This document shows positions 53,717-62,648 of a stretch of 64,000 nucleotides of DNA, piece by piece. Under the pieces are notes generated by a model. That model was given only the letters and a program-made list of their open reading frames with translations. It did not search any database and was not told the DNA's origin. The position numbers and the translations under genes are program-made. This DNA is from Terrabacter sp. Root181 (lineage in GTDB: Bacteria; Actinomycetota; Actinomycetes; Actinomycetales; Dermatophilaceae), in contig NZ_LMHU01000001.1 of assembly GCF_001428505.1 (NCBI RefSeq), forward strand, positions 1,629,813 through 1,693,812. Direction: 5' to 3'. Numbering within the stretch: position 1 is the stretch's first letter; each line of letters begins with the position of its first letter.

Positions 53717-54547
53717 TCAGTGGCCGGCGTCGCGGAAGGCGCGGGGCGTCAGTCCCGTGTGCTCGCGGAACCGCCGGATGAGGTGCCGTTCGTCGCTAAA
53801 GCCGGTCGCGGCCGCGATGTCCCGGGTGCCGAGCCCGGTGTGGACGAGCAGGTCGGTCGCGGCCTCGAGCCGGCGCGCGGCCCGGTGGGCGTACGGACTG
53901 GTGCCGGTCTCGGACCGGAACCGGCGCCGCCACGTCTCATAGGCCATGCCGACCTGCGCGGACACGGCCCGGAGGTCGAGCGGCTCGGCGAGGTCGCGGT
54001 CGAGGAGCTCGACGGACCGGTCGAGCCAGCTGCGTCGATCGGGCTCGCGCGGACCACTCGGGTCGGCCGCGGTGGCGCTCGCCTCGAGCAGCGCCGTGAG
54101 CAGGTCGAGGGCCTCGGCGTCGCGACCCTCGACGGTGCGCGGGCGGGTCCGCTCCCCGTAGGTCCCGAAGCGGTGACCCCACCGGGTGACCGGGAGCCCG
54201 TGGACGAGCGGTCGGGTCGGGGAGAGCGCCCCGCGTCGGCGCGCGAGCTCGAACGCGACCCCGTCAAACACGACGAAGACCTCGTCCCAGCCACCCCGGT
54301 CGGCGCCGTACCAGTGCGGATGGCCGGGGTGGACGACGACGAGCGTGCCCGGCCCGACGGCCTCGTCGTGCAGCCCGTCGCGGTAGCGGCCCGTGCCCGC
54401 CGTGACGAAGGTGAGGCCCCACGTCGGGTGCCTCCGTGTCGTGCCGACCGGCAGGCCGCTTCCGCCCGTGATGCCCCCGGCCACGAGCACCTCGCCGAGG
54501 CGACCTGCAGGGACCCGCGAGGCGGCGTGCCTCCTCTGATCGTCCAT
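53717..54547 (-). CDS. AraC-family transcriptional regulator
   Basis: 276 residues: N-terminal cupin-like sensing domain with HPTWGLTFVTAGTGRYRDG-type strands (HPTWGL, GTLVVVHPGHPHW), C-terminal double helix-turn-helix: LDLRAVSAQVGMAYETWRRR, FRSETGTSPYAHR, LVHTGLGTRDIAAATGFSDE, RHLIRRFREHTGLTPRAFR. ATG at 54547 (MDDQRRHAAS) preferred; the frame runs on upstream into the divergent promoter. Divergent from the PhyH gene, so probably controls it in response to a small molecule bound by the cupin. Confidence 0.9.
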   Translation of the reverse strand: MDDQRRHAASRVPAGRLGEVLVAGGITGGSGLPVGTTRRHPTWGLTFVTAGTGRYRDGLHDEAVGPGTLVVVHPGHPHWYGADRGGWDEVFVVFDGVAFELARRRGALSPTRPLVHGLPVTRWGHRFGTYGERTRPRTVEGRDAEALDLLTALLEASATAADPSGPREPDRRSWLDRSVELLDRDLAEPLDLRAVSAQVGMAYETWRRRFRSETGTSPYAHRAARRLEAATDLLVHTGLGTRDIAAATGFSDERHLIRRFREHTGLTPRAFRDAGH

Positions 54548-54674
54548 GAGGTCATCGAACCAGATCGTTCCCCTATGCCCACGACGTTCCGGGTCGTGCG
54601 AGGGACCGGCTGGTGTGCTGGACTCCACGACGACCACTCGGGTCGTTCACGATCCACGGAGGACCAGCGACACC

Positions 54675-55493
54675 ATGCCCACCGACCTGTTGCCTGCGCT
54701 CACCACGGCATACCCCGTCAGCGACGACGCCGTCGCGGCGTACCGCACGAACGGCCACGTGCGCCTGACACAGGTGGCGACGCAGGACGAGGCGGCTGCG
54801 TACCGCGGGCCCGTGGCTGCGACGGTCGAGCGCCTCAGCACCGAGACGCGGCCCCTCGCCGAGCGTGACAGCTACGGCATGGCGTTCCTGCAGGTGATGA
54901 ACCTCTGGCGGCACGACGAGGCGGTGGCCCGCTTCGTCATGGCGACGCGGTTCGCCGACGTCGCCGCACGCCTGCTCGGCGTGCCGCGGGTGCGGCTCTA
55001 CCACGACCAGGCGCTCTTCAAGGAGCCGGGCGGGGGCTACACGCCGTGGCACCAGGACGCCATGTACTGGCCGCTCGACGGCTCCCGGTGCCTGACGATG
55101 TGGATGCCGCTCGTCGACATCACGCCCGCCCACGGCGGGCTGGCCTTCGCCAGCGGCAGCCACGTCGACGGGCCGCTCAGCGACATCGGCATCTCGGACG
55201 CGTCCGAGGAGCACTTCGACGGACTCGTCTCCGAGCGCGGACTCGTCGTCGACGAACCGGTGGCGATGCGCGCCGGTGACGCGTCCTTCCACTCCGGCTG
55301 GACCGTGCACAAGGCTCTCGGCAACTCCTCGAGCCGGATGCGCGAGGTCATGACGGTCATCTGGTTCGCCGACGGCCTGTCGGTCCTCGAACCGGCCAAC
55401 CCGGCCCAGGCGAACGACCTCGCCTCGTGGCTGCCCGGTCTCGCACCGGGCGACGTCGCGGCGTCGCCGGCCAACCCCGTGTTGACCCGCTGA
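54675..55493 (+). CDS. phytanoyl-CoA dioxygenase (PhyH) family protein
   Basis: Fe(II)/2-oxoglutarate oxygenase, 272 residues. Iron ligands His126 and Asp128 in TPWHQDAMYWPL, distal His212 in WTVHKALGNSS with Arg221 for 2-oxoglutarate. The MPLVDITPAHGGLAFASGSH stretch (in part: HGGLAFASGSH) is typical. GGAGGA lies before the ATG at 54675. Substrate unknown; these enzymes hydroxylate many small molecules and alkyl chains. Its partner regulator is divergent AraC, and both are bracketed by copies of one palindrome. Confidence 0.88.
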   Translation: MPTDLLPALTTAYPVSDDAVAAYRTNGHVRLTQVATQDEAAAYRGPVAATVERLSTETRPLAERDSYGMAFLQVMNLWRHDEAVARFVMATRFADVAARLLGVPRVRLYHDQALFKEPGGGYTPWHQDAMYWPLDGSRCLTMWMPLVDITPAHGGLAFASGSHVDGPLSDIGISDASEEHFDGLVSERGLVVDEPVAMRAGDASFHSGWTVHKALGNSSSRMREVMTVIWFADGLSVLEPANPAQANDLASWLPGLAPGDVAASPANPVLTR

Positions 55494-55497
55494 CTCA

Positions 55498-55568
55498 GCA
55501 ACACACCGAGCAGGTCACAACGCACCGGCATCCGATCCCGGTGCGTCGGGACTTGCTCGGTGTGTTGC
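55498..55568. repeat. 71-base composite palindrome, copy 2
   Basis: Same design as copy 1 at 53617: outer arms GCAACACACCGAG (55498-55510) with complement (55556-55568), here extended to about 17 pairs, and an inner hairpin 55522-55544 (GCACCGGCATC, C, GATCCCGGTGC, one mismatch). Starts five bases after the PhyH stop. Confidence 0.88.
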
Positions 55569-55617
55569 GTCGGTGGGGGTTCGCCGAGCTGGGGCCAGGG
55601 GTTCTCGCCGACTCTGT

Positions 55618-56040
55618 TCAGCCGCCCGACTCGGCGCGGGCCTTGAGGCCGGCGGCCTCCATGGCGAGGTAGCGCTCGGTGAGCGAGCGGTAGCCGCGCC
55701 CGACGAGCGAGCCGAGCCAGCCCGACTGGGTGATCGAGAGCGTCGCCCGGCAGGTGCCGGGTCCGGTGGCCTCGACGCCGTGGCGACCGGTCGTCAGCGT
55801 GCCGGGCCCGCTCGCCTCCCACGTGAAGTCGTGCCCCTCGGTCAGTCCGGTGACCGTCCAGACCGTCGTCGGGATCCGCGGCTGGTCGATGCGGGCCCGC
55901 GCCCCGACGCGCAGCCCGTCGTCGAGCAGCGTCACCGAGCGCACCGAATCGGTCCACTCGGGCCAGCGCTCGACGTCGCGCACGACCGCCCAGACGCGTG
56001 CGACGGGGGCGTCGATGTCGATGCTCGTGTGCTGCTCCAC
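55618..56040 (-). CDS. SRPBCC-family (START/polyketide-cyclase-like) protein
   Basis: 140 residues with the SRPBCC pattern IDAPVARVWAVVRDVERWPEW, SVRSVTLLDDGLRVGARARI and C-terminal YRSLTERYLAMEAAGLKARA, forming a hydrophobic pocket protein. GTG at 56040 with GAGGAGA upstream. Third gene of a GNAT-GNAT-SRPBCC operon, ten bases after the preceding stop. Ligand unknown. Confidence 0.82.
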   Translation of the reverse strand: MEQHTSIDIDAPVARVWAVVRDVERWPEWTDSVRSVTLLDDGLRVGARARIDQPRIPTTVWTVTGLTEGHDFTWEASGPGTLTTGRHGVEATGPGTCRATLSITQSGWLGSLVGRGYRSLTERYLAMEAAGLKARAESGG

Positions 56041-56049
56041 GGCGTCTCC

Positions 56050-57042
56050 TCAAGCCTCGTCGGCCACCGGTCCCGGCGTCACGTCGGCCGCCCAGTGGCG
56101 CCACACCGACGTGACCTGCATGCCGACCTTCTCATAGAGACCGAGTGCGCCGGTGCGGGAGTCGGTCGACAGCTCGGAGCGCTCACCACCGTGGGTCCGG
56201 GCGACCTCGAAGGCATCGACGAGCAGGGCCCGGGCCAGCCCCTTGCCGCGTTCGTCTCGCCGCACCGCGAGCTTGTCGACGTAGGCGCACCCGTTCGAGA
56301 CGACGACGAAGGCCATGCCGACGACGTCGTCGGAGGCGTCGACCATGAGCCGCAGCTGCCACGGCTCGTAGCCGGGTCGACGCGAGACGTTGGCGGTCCA
56401 CTCCTCGAAGGTCGCGCGCTCGCGATCGGACCACTCGAGGAAGGCGTCCTCGTTGACGGTCCACGTGGCGCGGAGGTCGTCCTCGTCGCGCGGCTCGCGG
56501 ACGGCATACCCGTCCGGAACGGGCTGCGGCTCGATCGCCTGCCCGGCCGGCAGCTCGAGGACCCACGAGGTCCACAGCGTGCGGTAGCCGAGCGACGAGA
56601 GCAGGTGCTCGCCGGGGGAGTCGCCGGGGACCGGCTGGCCGACGATCGTGCCGCCGTCGCGGGCACCGACGGTGCGGGTCCAGCGCGACAGCGCGGTCCC
56701 GATGCCCATCCCGCGGTGGGCCGGGTCGACCGCCGCGTCCGCCCAGCGCCCCTTGTAGACCTCGGCGTACGCGACGAGGCGCTCCCCGTCGACGACGCCG
56801 ATCGACTGCGTGGCGAGGTCGAACGCCGGTCGCTGCCAGTCGCCGGCGATGTCGGCCTCCTCGATGAGGACCTCACCCACGTCGTGCTGCTCGCACGCCG
56901 CCATGAGCCGCGTGACCGCGGGCGCGTCCTCCCGCGTCAACGGGCGGCTCCTCAGGGTCGCCGCCGTCCGGGGCAGGTGCAGCTCCACCGGTGCGTGCGG
57001 ACCCGTCCGGGTGGTCGGGTCGCTCGAGGTGTCTGTGCTCAT
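56050..57042 (-). CDS. GNAT-family acetyltransferase (two GNAT domains)
   Basis: 330 residues with two GNAT folds: the first has DAAVDPAHRGMGIGTALSRW, the second VDKLAVRRDERGKGLARALL and STDSRTGALGLYEKVGMQVT, both with the acetyl-CoA loop (RGMGIG, RGKGLA). ATG at 57042 overlaps the upstream gene's stop (ATGA). Similar to mycothiol acetyltransferase-like tandem enzymes in layout, but substrate not identifiable. Confidence 0.85.
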   Translation of the reverse strand: MSTDTSSDPTTRTGPHAPVELHLPRTAATLRSRPLTREDAPAVTRLMAACEQHDVGEVLIEEADIAGDWQRPAFDLATQSIGVVDGERLVAYAEVYKGRWADAAVDPAHRGMGIGTALSRWTRTVGARDGGTIVGQPVPGDSPGEHLLSSLGYRTLWTSWVLELPAGQAIEPQPVPDGYAVREPRDEDDLRATWTVNEDAFLEWSDRERATFEEWTANVSRRPGYEPWQLRLMVDASDDVVGMAFVVVSNGCAYVDKLAVRRDERGKGLARALLVDAFEVARTHGGERSELSTDSRTGALGLYEKVGMQVTSVWRHWAADVTPGPVADEA

Positions 57043-57722
57043 GAGGTCTCCTCGGGGGAAGGGGTGTCGGTGTCGAGGCCGATGGCGCGTCGGAAGGCCG
57101 GCAGGCCCTCGACCGTGACGGGGTGCTCGCCGCGGACGAGGTCGTCGGGTCGCAGCACCAGCTGCTGGTTGACGGCCAGCTCGCCCTGGCGTCGGCGCAG
57201 CCGGGTCTGCCCGCCGAGGTGGTAGCCGACCTTGCGGCTCACGGCCAGTGAGGCCGGGTTGTCGGTGAAGGCGCCGGACGTGACCTCCTCAGCGTCGAGG
57301 TGGTCGAAGGCGAGGGCGCAGATCGCCCGGCGCATGGCGGTGCCGATGCCCCGGCCCTGGTGGGCCATCCCCAGCCAGGAGCCGGTCTCGCCCGTACGGG
57401 TGACGAGGTAGTCGCGCGTCGAGAACCCCTGCGTCCCCACGAGCGTGCCCTCGTGCCACACGCCGAGGTTGAGGTCCCAGGAGGCGGGGGAGAAGTCCGC
57501 CCGGCAGCGCCAGTGGTACTGCGCGACCTGGCGCCGCAGCGCCTCGGGCTCGGCGTCGGTCCACGGGTGGTAGAAGGGCATCCGGTCTTCGGCGTGGATA
57601 CCCGCGGCGGCGAGGTCGGCGAGCGCCCCGAGGTCGTCGTCCCCGAGGCCCCGCAGCTCGACCGGTCCCGCGACGACCCGCAGGCCGAGAGCGGGCAGGA
57701 GGTCGGTAACGGTGCTCGTCAT
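57039..57722 (-). CDS. GNAT-family acetyltransferase (RimJ/RimL-like)
   Basis: 227 residues, single GNAT domain with GMAHQGRGIGTAMRRAI (acetyl-CoA loop) and SGAFTDNPASLAVSRKVGY, as in RimJ/RimL-type N-terminal acetyltransferases and small-molecule acetylators. First gene of the three-gene operon; ATG at 57722 with GACACT seven bases upstream in the usual leaderless spacing. Substrate unknown. Confidence 0.83.
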   Translation of the reverse strand: MTSTVTDLLPALGLRVVAGPVELRGLGDDDLGALADLAAAGIHAEDRMPFYHPWTDAEPEALRRQVAQYHWRCRADFSPASWDLNLGVWHEGTLVGTQGFSTRDYLVTRTGETGSWLGMAHQGRGIGTAMRRAICALAFDHLDAEEVTSGAFTDNPASLAVSRKVGYHLGGQTRLRRRQGELAVNQQLVLRPDDLVRGEHPVTVEGLPAFRRAIGLDTDTPSPEETS

Positions 57723-57893
57723 GCCGGTCAGTGTCCCGAGCCGCCCGCGCCGACGACAACCGACTTTCGCGCGCGGGTGCCGGCAGGGAGGCGCGACACC
57801 GCGAGGTGACAGTGGGTGAGATCACGAGGTCACATGTTGAGACGCCCGAGATGGTCGATTGACACCGCTGGGGCTTGGTAGGACGGTTGTCAC
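57723..57893. promoter_or_regulatory. divergent promoter region GNAT operon / ilvBNC
   Basis: 171 bases between the divergent GNAT gene and the ilv leader peptide. For ilvBNC: TTGACA at 57859-57864 and TAGGAC at 57879-57884 (14-base spacing, short) would start transcription near the leader GTG at 57894. The decamer TCACATGTTG at 57830-57839 is also present before serA. Confidence 0.5.
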
Positions 57894-57920
57894 GTGGCCC
57901 GACTCCTCGTACTTCCCTAG
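57894..57920 (+). CDS. ilvBNC leader peptide (MARLLVLP)
   Basis: GTG-initiated eight-codon ORF ending in TAG: residues M-A-R-L-L-V-L-P, so four of eight are leucine or valine. It stands at the expected transcription start (leaderless), ends at the foot of a hairpin, and is followed by a terminator with a seven-T run before ilvB. Leu/Val-rich leaders before ilvB are known in other actinobacteria (Streptomyces, Corynebacterium); starvation would stall ribosomes on the Leu-Leu-Val-Leu codons and allow read-through. Includes the rare codons GTA and CTT. Confidence 0.75.
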   Translation: MARLLVLP

Positions 57921-57951
57921 CGCGCCGACCAGCTCGAACGGTCAGCGCGCT
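57919..57951 (+). promoter_or_regulatory. ilv leader hairpin 1
   Basis: AGCGCGCCGACC (57919-57930) pairs with GGTCAGCGCGCT (57940-57951) over 12 positions with one mismatch. It begins within the leader-peptide stop codon, so a ribosome on the leader blocks its left arm. Confidence 0.65.
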
Positions 57952-57987
57952 CCCTTCCGTCCCACCGCGGGACCGAAGGGTTTTTTT
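57952..57987 (+). terminator. ilvBNC attenuator terminator
   Basis: CCCTTCCGTCCC (57952-57963) pairs with GGGACCGAAGGG (57969-57980), 12 positions with one mismatch, directly followed by seven T. It is the only classical hairpin-plus-T-run in the window and lies in a leader, not at a gene end, which marks it as an attenuator. Confidence 0.8.
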
Positions 57988-58046
57988 GTGGGTTGAGTCA
58001 GGCCGAACCGGCATCACCACGCAGTGCTCGAGACAAGGAAGAGATC

Positions 58047-59906
58047 GTGAGCGACACGACGAAGCAGGCGCCCTCGCCCGCCGACGTGGCCTCCCTGGCC
58101 CGTCCCCGACCCGCGGCGGAGGCCAAGCCCGTCGGGCCCGTCACGCCGGCCCGTGAGGTCACCGGGGCGCAGGCGCTCGTCCTCTCCCTCGAGGCCATCG
58201 GCTGCGACACCGTCTTCGGCATCCCCGGTGGTGCGATCCTCCCGGCCTACGACCCGATGCTCGACTCCAAGAAGGTCCGCCACATCCTCGTGCGCCACGA
58301 GCAGGGCGCCGGCCACGCGGCCGAGGGGTATGCGTCGGCGACCGGCAAGGTCGGGGTCTGCATGGCGACCTCGGGCCCCGGCGCGACGAACCTCGTGACC
58401 CCGCTCGCCGACGCGCACATGGACTCCGTGCCCGTCGTCGCGATCACCGGGCAGGTCGCCAGTGCCGCCATCGGCACCGACGCCTTCCAGGAGGCCGACA
58501 TCCGAGGCATCACGATGCCGATCACGAAGCACAACTACCTCGTGACCGACCCGGCCAAGATCCCGCAGGCCATCGCCGAGGCGTTCCACATCGCGAGCAC
58601 CGGCCGCCCGGGTCCCGTTCTCGTCGACATCAGCAAGGACGCGCTCCAGGCGACGACGACCTTCAGCTGGCCGCCGCAGATCGACCTGCCCGGCTACCGC
58701 CCGGTGCTGCGCCCGCACGGCAAGCAGATCCGCGAGGCCTCCCGCCTCATGGCCGCGGCCAAGCGGCCCATCCTCTACGTCGGCGGTGGGGTCGTCCGGG
58801 CCCGCGCGAGCGAGGCCCTGCGCCGCCTGGTCGAGCTCACGGGCATCCCCGTCGTCACGACCCTCATGGCGCGGGGCACGGTGCCCGACAGCGAGCCGCT
58901 CAACCTCGGCATGCCCGGCATGCACGGCACGGTCGCCGCGGTGACGGGCCTGCAGAAGTCCGACCTCCTCATCACGCTCGGGGCGCGCTTCGACGACCGG
59001 GTCACCGGCCAGCTGTCGACCTTCGCCCCGGAGGCCAAGGTGATCCACGCCGACATCGACCCGGCCGAGATCTCCAAGAACCGCATCGCCGACGTGCCGA
59101 TCGTCGGTGACGTGGGCGAGGTCATCAAGGACCTCATCGAGCAGGTGACGCTCGACCGCGCCACCGCCGACGCCGGCCCCGACGCATGGGACTACGCCGC
59201 CTGGCGCGAGCGGGTCGCCGACTGGAAACAGACGTTCCCGCTCGGCTGGACCGACAGCGAGGACGGCACGCTCTCGCCGCAGTACGTCATCGAGCGCATC
59301 GGCGCGCTCACGGGTCCCGAGGCGACCTACGTCGCGGGTGTCGGCCAGCACCAGATGTGGGCCGCGCAGTTCATCAAGTACGAGCGCCCGAACGCGTGGA
59401 TCAACTCCGGTGGTCTCGGCACGATGGGCTTCTCGGTCCCGGCAGCCATGGGCGCCAAGGTCGCCGAGCCCGAGCGCACCGTCTGGGCCATCGACGGCGA
59501 CGGCTGCTTCCAGATGACCAACCAGGAGCTCGCGACCTGCGTCATCAACAACATCCCGATCAAGGTCGCGATCATCAACAACAGCTCGCTCGGCATGGTG
59601 CGGCAGTGGCAGACGCTCTTCTACAACGAGCGCTACTCCAACACCGACCTCCAGCCGATGAACCAGCGCGTGCCCGACTTCGTCAAGCTCGCCGACGCGT
59701 ACGGCTGTCTCGGCCTGCGCGCCGAGACGCCCGAGGAGGTCGACGCCGTCATCAAGCAGGCGCTCGAGACCAACGACCGTCCCGTCGTCATCGACTTCAT
59801 CGTGCACCGGGACGCCATGGTGTGGCCGATGGTGCCGGCCGGCGTCAGCAACGACATGATCCAGGCCGCCCGCCACGAGGCGCCGGTCTGGGAGCGGGAG
59901 GACTGA
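58047..59906 (+). CDS. ilvB: acetolactate synthase, large (catalytic) subunit
   Basis: First common step of branched-chain amino-acid synthesis, TPP- and FAD-dependent. 619 residues: TPP-activating Glu85 in [23 protein letters not shown], and the TPP/Mg motif [16 protein letters not shown] with IINN. N-terminal 35 residues are a Pro/Ala/Lys-rich tail usual in actinobacteria. GTG at 58047 with AAGGAAGAG eight bases upstream; an in-frame start at 57993 lies inside the attenuator region. First gene of ilvBNC. Confidence 0.97.
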   Translation: MSDTTKQAPSPADVASLARPRPAAEAKPVGPVTPAREVTGAQALVLSLEAIGCDTVFGIPGGAILPAYDPMLDSKKVRHILVRHEQGAGHAAEGYASATGKVGVCMATSGPGATNLVTPLADAHMDSVPVVAITGQVASAAIGTDAFQEADIRGITMPITKHNYLVTDPAKIPQAIAEAFHIASTGRPGPVLVDISKDALQATTTFSWPPQIDLPGYRPVLRPHGKQIREASRLMAAAKRPILYVGGGVVRARASEALRRLVELTGIPVVTTLMARGTVPDSEPLNLGMPGMHGTVAAVTGLQKSDLLITLGARFDDRVTGQLSTFAPEAKVIHADIDPAEISKNRIADVPIVGDVGEVIKDLIEQVTLDRATADAGPDAWDYAAWRERVADWKQTFPLGWTDSEDGTLSPQYVIERIGALTGPEATYVAGVGQHQMWAAQFIKYERPNAWINSGGLGTMGFSVPAAMGAKVAEPERTVWAIDGDGCFQMTNQELATCVINNIPIKVAIINNSSLGMVRQWQTLFYNERYSNTDLQPMNQRVPDFVKLADAYGCLGLRAETPEEVDAVIKQALETNDRPVVIDFIVHRDAMVWPMVPAGVSNDMIQAARHEAPVWERED

Positions 59907-59908
59907 TC

Positions 59909-60421
59909 ATGAGCAAGCACACCCTGTCGGTCCTCGTCGAGGACAAGCCCGGCGTCCTGACGCGGGTCGCGGCCCTCTTCTCCCGTCGCGGCTTCAACAT
60001 CAACTCCCTCGCCGTCGGCCCGACCGAGCTGCCCGACATCTCGCGCATCACGGTCGTCGTCGAGGTCGAGGGCGCGGCCCTCGAGCAGGTGACGAAGCAG
60101 CTCAACAAGCTCATCGAGGTGCTCAAGGTCGTCGAGCTCGACCCGCACGCCTCGGTGCAGCGCGAGATCCTCCTCGTCAAGGTCCGCGCCGACCCGGCCA
60201 CCCGCAGCCAGGTCATCGACACGATCCAGCTGTTCAAGGCCAAGGTCGTCGACGTGACCACCGATGCGATCGTCATCGAGGCGACGGGCACCTCCGACAA
60301 GCTCCGTGCCCTGCTCGACGTGCTCGAGCCGTTCGGGATCAAGGAGCTCGTCCAGTCCGGCATGGTCGCCGTCGGCCGTGGCTCACGCTCGATCACCGAC
60401 CGCAGCCTGCGCAGCGCCTGA
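59909..60421 (+). CDS. ilvN: acetolactate synthase, small (regulatory) subunit
   Basis: Binds valine for feedback inhibition and activates IlvB. 170 residues: ACT domain HTLSVLVEDKPGVLTRVAAL, FSRRGFNINSLAVGPTE and a C-terminal ALS_ss_C half with VDVTTDAIVIEATGTSDKL. Two bases separate the ilvB stop from this ATG; GGGAGGA lies seven bases before the ATG, inside the end of ilvB. Confidence 0.97.
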   Translation: MSKHTLSVLVEDKPGVLTRVAALFSRRGFNINSLAVGPTELPDISRITVVVEVEGAALEQVTKQLNKLIEVLKVVELDPHASVQREILLVKVRADPATRSQVIDTIQLFKAKVVDVTTDAIVIEATGTSDKLRALLDVLEPFGIKELVQSGMVAVGRGSRSITDRSLRSA

Positions 60422-61507
<1,086 letters not shown>

Positions 61508-61524
61508 CCCGACCTCACGGCCCG

Positions 61525-61559
61525 ACGGCCGGCGTCCCGTTCGTGGGGACGCCGGCCGT
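61525..61559. terminator. hairpin after ilvC
   Basis: ACGGCCGGCGTCCC (61525-61538) pairs exactly with its complement at 61546-61559 around a 7-base loop, 18 bases after the ilvC stop and before the convergent NmrA-like gene end. Confidence 0.8.
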
Positions 61560-61580
61560 TCGCGTCGACGCCGACGGCCC

Positions 61581-62345
61581 TCAGCGGCCGCTCAGGCGGT
61601 CCGGCTGCGTGGACAGCCAGGCGGCGAAGGTGGGGCCGCCGGTCTGGGCGTCACCCGGGAAGGGAACGTTGCGACGCTCGGCGAACGCCCGGAGCACGCC
61701 GCCGATGGCGGGGAGGCGCACCACTCTCGGGGCGGAGGCGCCCCGGTGCGCGCGCAGCAGGGTCGCGAGCTCACCCACGGTCAGCACGTCGGGGCCGGCG
61801 ACGTCCGTCGCCCTGGCGTATGCCGTCGGGCGCGCTCCCGATGCGAGGTCGGCGAGGCGTCCGGCGACGAAGTCCGTGTCGACCGGCTGGAAGGCCGTGT
61901 CACCGATCGTCACGGTGATCGGTCCGGTGCTCAGCGTGCGGGCGAAGAAGGCTGCGAGGGAATGGAACTGGGTGGCGCGCAGGACCGTCGCGGGGCCGCC
62001 GGCCGCCTCGATGCCCTGCTCGGCGCGCAGCTTGCGTCGGTAGTAGGCCATCGGGTGGTCGTCGATGCCGACGATCGAGATGTGCACGAGGTGCACCCCT
62101 CGGTCGGCGGCCGCGTCGGCAAGCCGTCGCGTCCCGTAGACCGTGACGGTGTCCCCGCGCGACGTGTCGTCGGCACAGTGCACGACGGCGTCGGCGCCCG
62201 AGAGGGCGGCGTCGAGTCCGTCACCGGTGGTCAGGTCCACCCCGGTCCGCCGGCTCACCGGCACCGCCTGGTGCCCGCGAGCCGTGAGCTCGCGGACGAC
62301 CCGGGACCCGAGGTCGCCGGCGCCCCCCGTCACGATGATGCGCAT
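61581..62345 (-). CDS. NAD(P)-binding (NmrA/atypical SDR-like) protein
   Basis: 254 residues of the atypical SDR class: MRIIVTGGAGDLGSRVVREL nucleotide loop, ADAVVHCADDTS, VHISIVGIDDHPMAYYRRKL (Tyr-x3-Lys-like pair), and C-terminal TDFVAGRLADLASG. Proteins of this kind sense redox state or reduce small substrates. ATG at 62345; the frame continues upstream into the serA promoter region without conserved sequence. Single gene, convergent with ilvC. Confidence 0.83.
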   Translation of the reverse strand: MRIIVTGGAGDLGSRVVRELTARGHQAVPVSRRTGVDLTTGDGLDAALSGADAVVHCADDTSRGDTVTVYGTRRLADAAADRGVHLVHISIVGIDDHPMAYYRRKLRAEQGIEAAGGPATVLRATQFHSLAAFFARTLSTGPITVTIGDTAFQPVDTDFVAGRLADLASGARPTAYARATDVAGPDVLTVGELATLLRAHRGASAPRVVRLPAIGGVLRAFAERRNVPFPGDAQTGGPTFAAWLSTQPDRLSGR

Positions 62346-62648
62346 GACCCCACCCTGACGTGCCGCCCGGGCAGCACGCAACGCTCCGGCGGTCCGGGAT
62401 CCCGTCGGGTCGCCCCGGGCGGCACCGCCAACCCGGCGGGACGCGCGCCGGGACGGTCCGGCATACGGGATCGACGTTCCAGCCACTGATACGGCGACCG
62501 GGCTCGACCTGTTGTTCACATGTTGGTTACATGTCGTGATTCTACGAGTGCGACGGCCTAGACTCGCCGACGGCACATCGCGGTGCCGCCGACGGCCCGC
62601 GCCCCCTGTCGTGCGTGTGGCCCCGCCCCGTCCGGAAGGGATTCCCTT
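62346..62648 (+). promoter_or_regulatory. serA upstream region
   Basis: 303 bases without a gene. It holds GGCATAC at 62460, TCACATGTTG at 62516-62525 followed by a partial second copy (GTTACATGT), a possible promoter with TAGACT at 62559-62564, and GGAAGGGA before the GTG at 62649. The decamer also occurs before the ilv leader, so a regulator common to serine and branched-chain synthesis is possible. Confidence 0.45.

Noticed and set aside
57834-57881. 15-codon ATG frame upstream of the ilv leader
   Set aside because: Lies before the predicted RNA start and is not rich in Leu/Val/Ile.
57894-58046. T-box or riboswitch before ilvB
   Set aside because: No room for a T-box and no specifier/antiterminator pattern; a Leu/Val leader peptide plus terminator explains the region.
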